Assembly (NCBI GenBank): GCA_035629175.1
Contig: DASPIL010000017.1
Location: 1 to 64,000 of the forward strand
Reading direction: 5' to 3'
Source: Verrucomicrobiia bacterium
GTDB taxonomy: Bacteria; Verrucomicrobiota; Verrucomicrobiia; Limisphaerales; DASXHY01
DNA length: 64,000 bases
A program made the translations under genes and the position numbers. Below the pieces are notes generated by a model, which saw nothing but the letters and a program-made list of their open reading frames with translations, searched no databases and was not told the DNA's origin. Positions 44,539-53,690 of the stretch are shown in pieces (the first letter of the stretch is position 1; every line of letters begins with the position of its first letter).

Positions 44539-46038
44539 ATGGATCAGCAGGTATATCTCGGCATCGACATCGGCGCGGAAAGCGGACGCCTCATGGCGGG
44601 TCTCTGGGACGGAAAACGCATTCAACTGGAGGAACTCCATCGGTTTCCGAACGGCGGTGTGATGATCAACGACGGCCTTCGATGGAATGTGCTGGCGATG
44701 TGGGCTGAAATCCAGCAAGGCCTCGCGGCGGCTGCAAAGCGCTTCGGCAAACGCATTGTTTCGGTGGGCGTGGATACGTGGGGTGTTGATTATGTCCTGC
44801 TTTCCCAAAGTGGCGAACTGCTTGGGCATCCCTTTCATTATCGGGACAACCGGACACGCGGCATGTTTCAGCGCGCGTTCAATCGAGTCCCGCGAGCGGA
44901 CATTTTCACCGCGACAGGGTTGCAGTTCATGGAGATCAACACGCTGTACCAGCTGCTCGCGCACCAGAAGAACCATCCAGAATTGTTGAACGCAGCGGAG
45001 ACGCTGTTGATGATGCCGGACTACCTGCACTTCCTTCTGTCGGGCACACGCACATCGGAATTCACCATTGCCACGACAAGCCAGTGCGTGAATCCGCGTA
45101 AACGCGCCTGGGACTCGGATTTGTTGCAAAAGCTTGGGCTGCCTGCGCGGATTTTTCCGGAGATCGTTCCGCCAGGATCCCGCATCGGGCAGCTGAGGCC
45201 CCGGGTGGCCGAACGTTCTGGAATTGAGCGGATCAATGTCGTCGCCCCCGCCGCGCACGATACAGGATCAGCCGTGGTGGGCGTTCCGTCCGTGCATACG
45301 GGCAAGAGCAACTGGGCATACTTGAGTTCGGGAACATGGTCGCTCCTTGGGGTTGAAGTGCGGGATGCGTTGCTCTCTCCGCGCGTGCTGGAACTCAACT
45401 TCACCAACGAAGGCGGCATCGATGGGACGTATCGGCTCCTGAAGAACATCATGGGGCTTTGGCTCTTGCAGCAATGCCGCCGGTGCTTTGGCGAGAAGGG
45501 ACGCACGCTGAGTTACGATGAACTGACCCGGCTGGCTGCCGAGGCCCCGGCCTTTCGTTCATTCGTGAACCCCGACGACAGCCGTTTTCTAAATCCCGCG
45601 GACATGGCGGAGGCGATTCAGTCGTACTGCCGCGAAACGGGCCAGCCTGTGCCTGAAACGGAAGGACAACTGGCGCGCTGCATTTTCGAAAGCCTTGCGC
45701 TGACCTACGCGGTGGTCCTTGAGGGACTCGAACAATTGACAGGGCAACGGATCGAAGTGCTGCACATTGTGGGCGGCGGTTCCCGCAACCAGTTGCTGAA
45801 CACGTTCACGGCGAATGCTGCCAACCTGCTCGTCGTTGCAGGACCCGTTGAGGCAACCGTGCTCGGCAACGTCCTCGTTCAGGCCCGCTCAAATGGTGAA
45901 TTGAAATCCCTCAGCGACATCCGTTCGGTGGTGCGCGCATCCAGCGAAGTTACTGAGTTTGAGCCGAAACAACCCGACGCATGGAAGGAAGCGCGCTTGC
46001 GGTTTGCTGAGCTCCGGAAACTGCAGCCCGCAGCGTAA
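44539..46038 (+). CDS. rhaB: Rhamnulokinase (FGGY family)
   Basis: 499 residues from ATG (MDQQVYLGIDIGAESGRLMAG). FGGY kinase blocks: phosphate 1 GIDIGAESGR, VGVDTWGVDYVLLSQSG (catalytic Asp region), phosphate 2 YLSSGTWSLLGVE, and the adenosine motif HIVGGGSRNQLLNTFTANA. The block ATGLQFMEINTLYQLLA is the RhaB-type sugar-binding region. It phosphorylates L-rhamnulose to L-rhamnulose-1-phosphate. No isomerase or aldolase genes are adjacent, so the rest of the pathway is elsewhere. Rhamnose could come from rhamnogalacturonan, which links it to the GH28 operon. Confidence 0.94.
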   Translation: MDQQVYLGIDIGAESGRLMAGLWDGKRIQLEELHRFPNGGVMINDGLRWNVLAMWAEIQQGLAAAAKRFGKRIVSVGVDTWGVDYVLLSQSGELLGHPFHYRDNRTRGMFQRAFNRVPRADIFTATGLQFMEINTLYQLLAHQKNHPELLNAAETLLMMPDYLHFLLSGTRTSEFTIATTSQCVNPRKRAWDSDLLQKLGLPARIFPEIVPPGSRIGQLRPRVAERSGIERINVVAPAAHDTGSAVVGVPSVHTGKSNWAYLSSGTWSLLGVEVRDALLSPRVLELNFTNEGGIDGTYRLLKNIMGLWLLQQCRRCFGEKGRTLSYDELTRLAAEAPAFRSFVNPDDSRFLNPADMAEAIQSYCRETGQPVPETEGQLARCIFESLALTYAVVLEGLEQLTGQRIEVLHIVGGGSRNQLLNTFTANAANLLVVAGPVEATVLGNVLVQARSNGELKSLSDIRSVVRASSEVTEFEPKQPDAWKEARLRFAELRKLQPAA

Positions 46039-46347
46039 CTGCCCGCCGTGGGAGCCCGGCTTCGAGCCAGACGGAAGGAACCTTTTACGATGCGGGTGCG
46101 TGGAGACGTTCAAACGGATTTGAACAGGAGGACGTAGAGATAGCGGAGGAAGATGAGTGGGCAAATCTTTAATGCTCGGATGGACAACTGATTCGAAGAA
46201 GAATCGGAAAACCGAGCATGCCTCCTGGTTCACGATTTTCCAGGCTGCAAGGACGCGTGGCGCCACTTATGGAGATGCGTCCGGAGTAATCGAATCCCAA
46301 GCGCATTGCTTGACTGAATTGTGTTCTGGCGGGAAGCTTGCCGCCCT
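46039..46347. other. 309-bp intergenic region before the DUF1080 gene
   Basis: No convincing gene was seen. Around 46119-46160 it holds a sequence (TTGAACAGGAGGACGTAGAG, then ATAGCGGAGGAAGATGAG) related to the reverse complement of the GCTGCCTCTGCGTGCTCCTG word in the 40-kb repeat array. The remainder should carry the promoter of the DUF1080 gene. Confidence 0.5.
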
Positions 46348-47037
46348 ATGTCACCCCTGCCAACTGTCCTTCGTCACGTTTCAATAATCACGGCTGCAGC
46401 GATATTCGCCATCATTTCGGCCCCCGCAGTTTCCGCCGCAGATCCTGAGCCTCAGAAGCCGGCCGGCAAAACTGAATTGTTCAATGGAAAAGACTACTCA
46501 GGCTGGACGTTTGCGTTCCGAACCAATGCGGATCCGAAAGGCACGTGGGGCATTACGAATGGCGTGTTGCACTGCAACGGGCAGCCCTACGGATACATCC
46601 GCACCGAGACCCCGTATCGCGATTACAAGCTGACCGTCGAATGGCGTTTCGTAAAAGTTGCCCCGCGGGCCGATAACACTGGCATTCTGCTGCACGTACA
46701 AGCGCCCGACCAGGTGTGGCCGCGCGCGATCGAATGCCAGGGACAATCGCGCCACCACGGCGACCTGATTCTCATGGGAAACACCACGTGCAAGGTGAAT
46801 GATGAGAACAAGACGGGACGCGTGGCGATGAAGGGCGAGCCTAACGAGAAACCTGTCGGCCAATGGAATAGCTACGAGATCGTTTGCAGCGGAAATACGT
46901 TGAAGGCTTCGGTCAACGGGAAGCTGTTGAATGAGGTGACGGATTGCAGCGTGACCTCGGGCTTCATCGCGATACAGAGCGAGGGAAGCGAATTCGAGGT
47001 GCGGAAGGTGACAATCGAGCCCGCTACGGGGATTTAG
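46348..47037 (+). CDS. Exported DUF1080 (3-keto-disaccharide hydrolase-like) protein
   Basis: 229 residues, starting with a signal peptide (about 1-33, ending VSAAD). The concanavalin-like fold begins with TELFNGKDYSGWTF, the hallmark DUF1080 opening, and continues with WGITNGVLHCNGQPYGYIRTE, YRDYKLTVEWRFV and NTGILLHVQ, ending GFIAIQSEGSEFEVRKVTIEP. Proteins of this family are abundant in Verrucomicrobia and Planctomycetes, and some hydrolyse 3-ketoglycosides. Its 3' end overlaps the convergent Smr gene by 14 bp. Confidence 0.93.
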   Translation: MSPLPTVLRHVSIITAAAIFAIISAPAVSAADPEPQKPAGKTELFNGKDYSGWTFAFRTNADPKGTWGITNGVLHCNGQPYGYIRTETPYRDYKLTVEWRFVKVAPRADNTGILLHVQAPDQVWPRAIECQGQSRHHGDLILMGNTTCKVNDENKTGRVAMKGEPNEKPVGQWNSYEIVCSGNTLKASVNGKLLNEVTDCSVTSGFIAIQSEGSEFEVRKVTIEPATGI

Positions 47038-47314
47038 CTGTCCCGGGCTCGCGCAGCTTGACGAGCGTAGCGCCCCAGCCGCCCAATTCGGGGTGGTCCA
47101 GCGTGAACGACAGCACGTCCGGATGCCTGGCCAGGATCGCGTGAACCCGCGTGCGCAGCTGGCCTGTTCCCTTGCCATGAATGATGCGCACCTGGAGAAT
47201 TCCCTTCGCAAGGCACGCCGCCAGGTAATCGGGCACGAGCTCGCCCACCTCCCTGGGACGAAACGTATGCAGGTCGAGCACTCCATCGATCGGCAGTTCT
47301 ATGGGGTCGTCCAT
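47024..47314 (-). CDS. Small stand-alone Smr-domain protein
   Basis: 96 residues forming one Smr domain: DLHTFRPREVGELVPDYLAAC, then QVRIIHGKGTGQLRTRVHAIL and a terminal HPELGGWGATLVKL. The DLH and HGKG motifs match the Smr domain of MutS2/YdaL proteins, which has nuclease or nucleic-acid-binding activity. There is no MutS ATPase part. Confidence 0.9.
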   Translation of the reverse strand: MDDPIELPIDGVLDLHTFRPREVGELVPDYLAACLAKGILQVRIIHGKGTGQLRTRVHAILARHPDVLSFTLDHPELGGWGATLVKLREPGTAKSP

Positions 47315-47497
47315 TTCGTCAGACGCTACCGCCGCGGCCGGGCGGGTTCAAGGTGCCAGAACCCTGCGCGGCGCGCATGCTGATCTGCCTCCGCACGCGA
47401 CGCCCACACTTTCTGAGTTGATCTCGCAGCGGGCGTCTGGTCTACGATGCGGCATTGCATGTAAAACGTCCCTGCAGCGAATGGTAGACCAATCCCA

Positions 47498-49831
47498 ATG
47501 AAAAAGTTTTTGGCCATGTTGTTTTGGCTGGCGCTTGCCCTTGCCGGAGCGTGGGCGTTTGCAAGCCTCGCCTTGCATCGAGGCGAGAGGATCAATTCCG
47601 CTTACATATTGATCGCGGCATTCTGCACCTACGCCATCGGGTATCGCTTTTATTCCAAATGGATCGCCGCACGCGTCCTGTTTTTGAACGACCGGCGCGC
47701 CACTCCCTGCGAGGTTCAGGACGACGGCAAGGACTTCTGCAAGACGAACAAATGGATCGTGTTCGGCCATCACTTCGCGGCGATTTCCGGGCCGGGTCCG
47801 CTGGTCGGGCCGGTGCTCGCAGCGCAGTTCGGTTTTCTTCCGGGAACGCTCTGGATTTTGATCGGCGTCGTCCTGGGCGGCGCGGTTCAGGACTTGATCA
47901 TTCTATTCGCGTCGATGCGCCGCAACGGAAAATCGCTCGGCCAGATGGTGAAGGAGGAATTGAACACGCCTGCCGGAACCATCGCGTCGATTTCAATCCT
48001 GGCAATAATGATGATCCTCCTCGCGGTGCTTGCGTTGGTGGTCGTGAAGGCGCTGGCGGAAAGCCCGTGGGGCGTATTCACGGTGGCTGCAACGATTCCG
48101 ATCGCGCTGTTCATGGGCGGATACCTTCGATTCTGGCGCATTGGCAAGGTGCTTGAAGCATCGGCAATCGGGGTCGTGCTGCTGCTGCTCGCCGTCTGGG
48201 GCGGGAAGCTGGTGCACGAAAGCGCGTCATGGTCGCAGGCGCTGGCTTTGAACGAGCTGAATCTGGCGTGGGCAATTATTATTTACGGACTCGCCGCGAG
48301 CGTGCTGCCGGTCTGGCTGTTGCTCGCACCGCGTGATTACCTCAGCACCTTCATGAAGCTCGGGACCATTCTTGCCCTCGCCACGGGCATCCTGATGCTG
48401 TTGCCCGACCTGCAGATGCCCGCGGTGACTTCGTTCATCGATGGGTCGGGGCCGATCGTGGCGGGGAAAGTCTTTCCATTCTGTTTTATCACGATCGCGT
48501 GCGGCGCGATCTCGGGGTTCCACACCCTGATCGCAAGCGGCACGACCCCGAAGATCATCACGCGAGAATCGTATGCGCGGCCGATTGGTTACGGTGCAAT
48601 GTGCCTGGAATCGCTTGTCGCGATCATGGCGATGATTGCCGCGTGCACGCTCGATCCAGGTGTCTATCTGAGCATGAACATCAAGGGTGACCCTGCGGCG
48701 ACCGTGGAGAAGGTCAATGCTTACGGGTATTCCGTGACCACCGCACAGATGGAGGCGCTCGCGGATGACCTGGGCGAAACGACGCTCTTTGGCCGCACGG
48801 GCGGTGCAGCCACCCTGGCGGTGGGAATGGCGCAAATCTTTTCGCGTGTGGTCAGCGGCCGATGGCTCGACCTGTGGTATCACTTCGCGATTATGTTCGA
48901 AGCCCTGTTCATCCTAACAACGCTGGATGCAGGCACGCGCGTGGGACGCTACATTCTGCAGGATTTTCTGGGTGCGGCTTGGAAGCCGTTGGGCGACACA
49001 AAAAGCCTGGGCGGTAATGTGTTGGCCAGCGCACTGATGGTGGCGGGCTGGGGGTATTTTCTGATTCAAGGGGTGAAGGACCCGCTGGGTGGAATCAACT
49101 CGCTTTGGCCGTTGTTTGGAATCGCCAACCAGATGCTTGCCGCAATTGCGCTCTGCCTTGGCACTACCATCCTGCTGAAGATGCAATTGCAACCGGGGCA
49201 GGACGCGACAACACGGCGGCGCCCCGCGGTCGCATTGATCGCACTGGTTCCACTGGTCTGGCTGCTGGCAGTGACCTTCACGGCTGGCGTGCAAAAGATC
49301 TGGCACAGTGACGCCCGCATCGGTTTTCTCGCACACGCTGAACAGTTAAGGCAGCAGGCACCTGCATTGAGCGCTGCGCTCGAAGCGGCACGGCGAGGCG
49401 GAGACGCGATCGCCGTGACTGCCGCGGAGAAGGCATTGCGCGCGAACCGCGCGGTGCGATTCAATCAAACCCTGGATGCATTGGTTGCGGGCGCTTTCCT
49501 GGTTCTGGTATCGATCATTGTTTTGATGAGCATTCGCGAGTGGATCCTGCTGCTCGCCCGGCGGAAAGCGGCGCAATTGAGGGAGGCGCCTATTGTTTGG
49601 CTGCCCGAATACGCGGTCGCGGAGGCGCGCCCGCTGCATGTTGCAAGCCTGCTTACCGTGGCGTTCGCGTTGCTGAAGGAATTGTCTGGCGAGGCGAGGC
49701 TCGAGCGGGCGCAGATCGCGCAGCAGGTTCGCTGCGGGGAGGACAACCCTTGCACCCAGGAAAAAACGCGCGAGCAACTGTATGTCGAAACGACCGAGCA
49801 ACAGTTTAATGGTGTTCGGCGCTGTTGTTAG
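47498..49831 (+). CDS. cstA: Carbon starvation protein A (peptide/pyruvate transporter)
   Basis: 777 residues with about 17 hydrophobic segments. FCKTNKWIVFGHHFAAISGPGPLVGPVLAAQ near residue 75 is the CstA signature, and the C-terminal CstA_5TM block (LFILTTLDAGTRVGRYILQDFLG, then SLWPLFGIANQMLAAIALCLGTT) is present. CstA homologues transport peptides or pyruvate when carbon is scarce. The protein is about 75 residues longer than E. coli CstA, with a polar C-terminal tail that holds CGEDNPC and ends in CC. It stands alone here. Confidence 0.95.
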   Translation: MKKFLAMLFWLALALAGAWAFASLALHRGERINSAYILIAAFCTYAIGYRFYSKWIAARVLFLNDRRATPCEVQDDGKDFCKTNKWIVFGHHFAAISGPGPLVGPVLAAQFGFLPGTLWILIGVVLGGAVQDLIILFASMRRNGKSLGQMVKEELNTPAGTIASISILAIMMILLAVLALVVVKALAESPWGVFTVAATIPIALFMGGYLRFWRIGKVLEASAIGVVLLLLAVWGGKLVHESASWSQALALNELNLAWAIIIYGLAASVLPVWLLLAPRDYLSTFMKLGTILALATGILMLLPDLQMPAVTSFIDGSGPIVAGKVFPFCFITIACGAISGFHTLIASGTTPKIITRESYARPIGYGAMCLESLVAIMAMIAACTLDPGVYLSMNIKGDPAATVEKVNAYGYSVTTAQMEALADDLGETTLFGRTGGAATLAVGMAQIFSRVVSGRWLDLWYHFAIMFEALFILTTLDAGTRVGRYILQDFLGAAWKPLGDTKSLGGNVLASALMVAGWGYFLIQGVKDPLGGINSLWPLFGIANQMLAAIALCLGTTILLKMQLQPGQDATTRRRPAVALIALVPLVWLLAVTFTAGVQKIWHSDARIGFLAHAEQLRQQAPALSAALEAARRGGDAIAVTAAEKALRANRAVRFNQTLDALVAGAFLVLVSIIVLMSIREWILLLARRKAAQLREAPIVWLPEYAVAEARPLHVASLLTVAFALLKELSGEARLERAQIAQQVRCGEDNPCTQEKTREQLYVETTEQQFNGVRRCC

Positions 49832-49847
49832 TGAAGGACGTCAATAA

Positions 49848-50420
49848 ATGAAGATCGGACTGTTTGGCGGCTCGTTCGACCCCGTGCATGTCGGGCACCT
49901 CCTCGTAGCCCAGGCAGCCCGGGAGGAACTCGGGCTCGACCGCCTGGTGTTCATTCCCGCCGCGCAGTCTCCCTTCAAGGCCGGTCTTCAGGCGATCGAT
50001 GGCCGCCAACGGTTGCGCCTGCTGCGCCTGGCACTCGCGGGATATGATTGGTGCGCGGTGGATGACCAGGAAATTGGCCGCGGCGGCATCTCGTATTCCA
50101 TCGACACGCTGCGTGATTACGCCGTGAAGTTTCCCGGAGCTGAATTGTTTTTCCTGATTGGCGGCGACCACGTTGTGCAGCTGCCAAAGTGGCGCGATGC
50201 CGAGGAGCTGGCGCGGCTTGCCACTTTCGTGGTCGTACCCCGGCCCGGGCAGGATCACGTTCAGTTTCCGCCGCCATTCCGGGGACAATTTCTTTCCGGT
50301 TTTCCTATTCGCATTTCGTCGTCGGAAATTCGGGCGCGAATCCGCGAGGGACATCCAGTCGGAGCGCTGCTTCCCCGCGCGGTTGCTGAAGCCATCCACA
50401 ACAATCGACTTTATCTTTGA
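49848..50420 (+). CDS. nadD: Nicotinate-nucleotide adenylyltransferase
   Basis: 190 residues, average for NadD. The nucleotidyltransferase motifs are visible: GLFGGSFDPVHVGHLLVAQAA (H-x-G-H) at the N-terminus and ISSSEIRARIREG (S-S-x-x-x-R) at the C-terminus; FLIGGDHVVQLPKW is the NadD central block. An AAGGA sequence lies upstream of the start. It makes nicotinate adenine dinucleotide from NaMN and ATP. The ribosome silencing factor gene follows 26 bp later, a common pairing. Confidence 0.96.
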   Translation: MKIGLFGGSFDPVHVGHLLVAQAAREELGLDRLVFIPAAQSPFKAGLQAIDGRQRLRLLRLALAGYDWCAVDDQEIGRGGISYSIDTLRDYAVKFPGAELFFLIGGDHVVQLPKWRDAEELARLATFVVVPRPGQDHVQFPPPFRGQFLSGFPIRISSSEIRARIREGHPVGALLPRAVAEAIHNNRLYL

Positions 50421-50446
50421 GTGTTCGTGGGGCATTTTCCCGGCAC

Positions 50447-50815
50447 ATGGATTCCAAAAAACTCGCGCTTCTTTGCCGCGAACTGGCAGATAACAAGAAG
50501 GCCGAAAATATCACGGTTCTCGATGTCCGCGAGCTGTCTTCGGTGACGGATTATTTTGTGATTGCGACAGGAACGAGCGAGCCGCACCTGCGGGCAATCA
50601 TGGACGAGATTGTTGACTCACTGCGCGACGAGCAGGGGCTGCGTCCGCGGGCGATCGATGGGGCTCTGCAGACCGCGTGGATTGTTTTGGATTACTTCGA
50701 CGTGATCGTGCATGTCATGCGCCACGACATGCGGGAAAAATACGACCTTGAGACTTTGTGGGGAGATGCGCCTCGAGTGAAGCCGCGAAAGGTGAAGGCT
50801 CGTAGCTCGAGCTAA
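50447..50815 (+). CDS. rsfS: Ribosome silencing factor RsfS
   Basis: 122 residues from MDSKKLALLCRELADNKKAEN. NITVLDVRELSSVTDYFVIATGTSEPHLRAI and WIVLDYFDVIVHVMRHDMREKYDLETLWGDA are the conserved RsfS (Iojap/YbeB) blocks. It binds uL14 on the 50S subunit and blocks subunit joining. Gene order nadD-rsfS is widely conserved. Confidence 0.95.
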   Translation: MDSKKLALLCRELADNKKAENITVLDVRELSSVTDYFVIATGTSEPHLRAIMDEIVDSLRDEQGLRPRAIDGALQTAWIVLDYFDVIVHVMRHDMREKYDLETLWGDAPRVKPRKVKARSSS

Positions 50816-50836
50816 TTCCGTAAACCCGCGAAGAGG

Positions 50837-51121
50837 TTAAGCTTTGGGAGGGGTTTCTGCAGCCGCCTTAACCATTTCATCAACCAACCGCTTGAAATCT
50901 TCGAGACCCGGGGCCGGAATAATAATGGTGTCGCGGCGGCCACCGACGTCTTCGGTGATGCGGAGAAAGCGGCCGCGGGGATTTTCCTTCAGCGTGAACA
51001 CAAACATCTTGCGTTCGATCTGGATGCGGTCGGTCCTCAGAGTGTCCTCGTTAACGGGCGGTTTCGGAGAGCCGTAGGGTGGACGATTGCCGAAAGGCGA
51101 GGGACGTTCGTTAGAGATCAT
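50837..51121 (-). CDS. PurA-like (DUF3276) nucleic-acid-binding protein
   Basis: 94 residues. After a Pro-rich N-terminus (about 1-27) comes one PUR repeat: DRIQIERKMFVFTLKENPRGRFLRITEDVGG followed by RRDTIIIPAPGLEDFKRLVDEMVKAA, the beta-beta-beta-beta-alpha pattern of the PUR domain found in Bacteroidetes and Borrelia DUF3276/PurA proteins. These bind single-stranded DNA or RNA and often regulate transcription or translation. It converges on rsfS with 21 bp between stops. Confidence 0.85.
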   Translation of the reverse strand: MISNERPSPFGNRPPYGSPKPPVNEDTLRTDRIQIERKMFVFTLKENPRGRFLRITEDVGGRRDTIIIPAPGLEDFKRLVDEMVKAAAETPPKA

Positions 51122-51193
51122 ACATATTCCCGTGAGACGCCCGAGGCGCTCTTTGGTTTAACGCCGGTACCTTTGACGATAACCCTGTATTGG

Positions 51194-51721
51194 TCAACCC
51201 CGGAATTTTACGGAACTCACGAAACGTGGTGTGTCTGAAGGGTTTGCGAGGCGCCAGAAATGAACCGCGAGGCAGGCGATTGCTCCGCATTGCGCAAGCA
51301 ACACAACAACGTGCCATCGTCCGACCGAACGGGCCGCCGCGTCCCGCTCCACGGGCTTGGCCTTTGCCGAGAAGCGGATCGCATGCGTGGTCTTGAGATG
51401 AGGTTGAATCATGTTGCTGCCGACGATTCCATAACCGAGCAATCCAAGCAGGACGATCAGTGGAAGCTTGCGGGACTTCGGGCGGCCCAGGTAGAGCCAT
51501 TCCAAAGTCAGATGAATCAAGGCGATGAGGGCGCACACGACAAAAAATTGGAAGTAGTATCCGAGCAGCACATGCTGAATGCCCGGAGCGAAGTAAGGCA
51601 TGTTACGCGGCTGCAGGAGAGTGCCCATCGCGGATGACCCGAGCGCCGGGCTTGCAACGACAGTGAAGAACACGACCCCGCCGAGCCAGATCGCCGCGTT
51701 GAATACCCCGATCAATCGCAT
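51194..51721 (-). CDS. DUF4149-like four-helix membrane protein
   Basis: 175 residues from MRLIGVFNAAIWLGG; a GTG- or ATG-type start 36 bp upstream (MGFAYRRAVIGV) is also possible. Four hydrophobic segments are visible: near the N-terminus (FNAAIWLGGVVFFTVVASPAL), YYFQFFVVCALIALIHLTL, LPLIVLLGLLGYGIVGSN and VVVLLAQCGAIACLAVHFW. The first helix with LGG and FFTVVASP is close to the DUF4149 pattern. Function is unknown. It lies downstream of the sigma factor gene on the same strand. Confidence 0.7.
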   Translation of the reverse strand: MRLIGVFNAAIWLGGVVFFTVVASPALGSSAMGTLLQPRNMPYFAPGIQHVLLGYYFQFFVVCALIALIHLTLEWLYLGRPKSRKLPLIVLLGLLGYGIVGSNMIQPHLKTTHAIRFSAKAKPVERDAAARSVGRWHVVVLLAQCGAIACLAVHFWRLANPSDTPRFVSSVKFRG

Positions 51722-51786
51722 AACGCCAATCACGGCCCGACGGTAGGCAAATCCCAATATGCTGCCAAGCCAGATCGCCTCGGCCC

Positions 51787-52398
51787 CTAAAGCATCTCCT
51801 TCCCGAGCCGCCCCACCTCATCGCGAATCATCGCATCGATTCGGGTCTTGTTCACGTACACATTGTTCTTCTGGATGTTGAACGTGGCTGCCACCTTTTC
51901 CGGCGCCCAGCCTTTGTGCACATACAGATCGTAGATCTGGTATTTCAGTGGATCGATCCGGCGCTTCACGTTCCCTTCCGCAGCCGCGATCAGGCTGCGC
52001 TTCCATTCCGCATCCCACGTGTCAGCGGATATGTCCACGGTCGGATCCGGAATGCGTTCGATCGTGCGCGTGCCGGTTTGTGTTTCGCTGTCATGCACCA
52101 TCACTGGACCACGCTTCCGCAATTGATCCGTAATCCGCCAGCGGGTCATCGTCAGCAGCCAGTTCTTGAACGAGCCGAGCGATGGATCGTACTTGAACGT
52201 CGGAATGTGGCGGGCGACGGACACAATCGTCTCCTGCACGACGTCCTGCGCCTCCGTGCGGGTTAATCCGGCCTTCAAGGAAATGTCGAAAATCAGCCGG
52301 GAATAAATATTGTAGAAGTCCTGCCAACTTGCCTGGTCCTGGAGGTCTTTCAACCGGTTTAGCAACGACGCTCGCGTCGGGATCAACTCGTCTGGCAT
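51787..52398 (-). CDS. ECF-type RNA polymerase sigma factor
   Basis: 203 residues from MPDELIPTRASLLNRLKDLQD, a start common to this sigma-factor type in Verrucomicrobia; the longer upstream frame overlaps the divergent ychF region and is not supported. Region 2: WQDFYNIYSRLIFDISLKAGL and AQDVVQETIVSVARHIPTFKYD, then GSFKNWLLTMTRWRITDQLRKR. Region 4: YQIYDLYVHKGWAPEKVAATFNIQKNNVYVNKTRI, a helix-turn-helix. No anti-sigma factor gene is next to it; the divergent gene is ychF and the downstream gene a small membrane protein. Target genes are unknown. Confidence 0.92.
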   Translation of the reverse strand: MPDELIPTRASLLNRLKDLQDQASWQDFYNIYSRLIFDISLKAGLTRTEAQDVVQETIVSVARHIPTFKYDPSLGSFKNWLLTMTRWRITDQLRKRGPVMVHDSETQTGTRTIERIPDPTVDISADTWDAEWKRSLIAAAEGNVKRRIDPLKYQIYDLYVHKGWAPEKVAATFNIQKNNVYVNKTRIDAMIRDEVGRLGKEML

Positions 52399-52528
52399 CG
52401 CGGCATAGTAAAGGATTTCGGCCATCCACTTGGCAACATAAATGCAACAGATCCCGCTTGTTTTGGGCGGCCCGACTGAGCACTGTATCAGACCTATTTT
52501 GCCGTGCTCCGGGCACGCCCTGATTTTT

Positions 52529-53632
52529 ATGTTGAGAGCTGGAATTGTCGGGTTGCCCAATGTGGGCAAATCCACCCTGTTTAACGCCGTCACTCGCACC
52601 CGAAAGGCCGAGGCGGCGAATTACCCTTTTTGCACCATCGACCCCAACGTGGGCATTGTGACCGTGCCGGATCCGCGCCTGGAACCGCTCTCACGCGTTG
52701 CCAAGACGAGTGTCATTGTTCCGGCCGCGGTGGAATTCGTGGACATCGCCGGCTTGGTGAAAGGTGCGGCGCAGGGTGAAGGGCTCGGCAACAAGTTCCT
52801 CAGCCACATCCGTGAAGTGGATGCGATCGTGCAGGTCGTTCGTTGCTTTGAAGATCCCGACATTCACCACGTCGCGGGCAGCGTCAATCCCGTGCGTGAC
52901 ATCGAGGTGATCAACACGGAACTCGTGCTTGCCGACCTCGACGCAGTGAAGAAGCGCCGCGAGCGGCTGGCCAAGGACGTGAAACGAGGGGAAAAGGCGG
53001 CGGTGGCGGAAGACGCAGTCCTGACGAAGATTGAACCTGTCCTCGACTCGGGCAAACCCGCGCTGACGGTAACCTTGACGCCCGAGGAGAAGGTGTTGTC
53101 AAAGTCGTTCTACCTTCTGACCGACAAGCCGACGATTTTCGCGTGCAATGTGAAGGAATCGGAACTGGCCACGGGCGATCAGAATCCATTCGTGCTGCAG
53201 GTGCGCGAATATGTGAAGACGCATCTCGCCTGTGAAGCCGTCGTGATCAGCGCGCAGATCGAGAGCGACCTGATTGACCTCTCACCGGAGGAAGCAAAGG
53301 CATTCCTTCAAGAGTTGGGGGTGCAGGAAAGCGGCGTTGGACAATTGATTCGCGCGACGTACCACCTGCTTGGATTGCGCACCTACTTTACTGCTGGTGA
53401 AAAGGAAGTGCGCGCGTGGACGATTCACGCGGGCGATACGGCGCCGAAGGCGGCGGGCGTCATTCACAGCGATTTCGAACGCGGCTTCATCAAGGCGGAA
53501 ACGGTCGCCTACGACGCTCTCATGCAATGCGGCTCCGTCGCTGCGGCACGCGAAAAGGGTTTGTATCGCATGGAAGGCAAGGAATACGTCGTCAAGGACG
53601 GTGACGTTCTCCTCTTCAAGTTCAACGTGTAG
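52529..53632 (+). CDS. ychF: Redox-regulated/translation-associated ATPase YchF (Obg family)
   Basis: 367 residues from the ATG of [21 protein letters not shown], where all family members begin. G1 is [10 protein letters not shown]3 is [22 protein letters not shown], and the nucleotide-specificity loop is [10 protein letters not shown] in place of the GTPase NKxD, as expected for the ATP-preferring YchF. The C-terminal TGS domain contains [15 protein letters not shown] and [15 protein letters not shown]. It binds ribosomes and affects stress responses in other bacteria. Confidence 0.97.
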   Translation: MLRAGIVGLPNVGKSTLFNAVTRTRKAEAANYPFCTIDPNVGIVTVPDPRLEPLSRVAKTSVIVPAAVEFVDIAGLVKGAAQGEGLGNKFLSHIREVDAIVQVVRCFEDPDIHHVAGSVNPVRDIEVINTELVLADLDAVKKRRERLAKDVKRGEKAAVAEDAVLTKIEPVLDSGKPALTVTLTPEEKVLSKSFYLLTDKPTIFACNVKESELATGDQNPFVLQVREYVKTHLACEAVVISAQIESDLIDLSPEEAKAFLQELGVQESGVGQLIRATYHLLGLRTYFTAGEKEVRAWTIHAGDTAPKAAGVIHSDFERGFIKAETVAYDALMQCGSVAAAREKGLYRMEGKEYVVKDGDVLLFKFNV

Positions 53633-53690
53633 ATTGAATGGGGGCGCCAACCCCAAGTGACAATTGACGTTCGGCGGCAATGTTGGCGGC

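Noticed and set aside
46157-46387. 76-codon open frame before the DUF1080 gene
   Set aside because: It overlaps the DUF1080 start in another frame, has no recognisable domain and contains part of the dispersed repeat.
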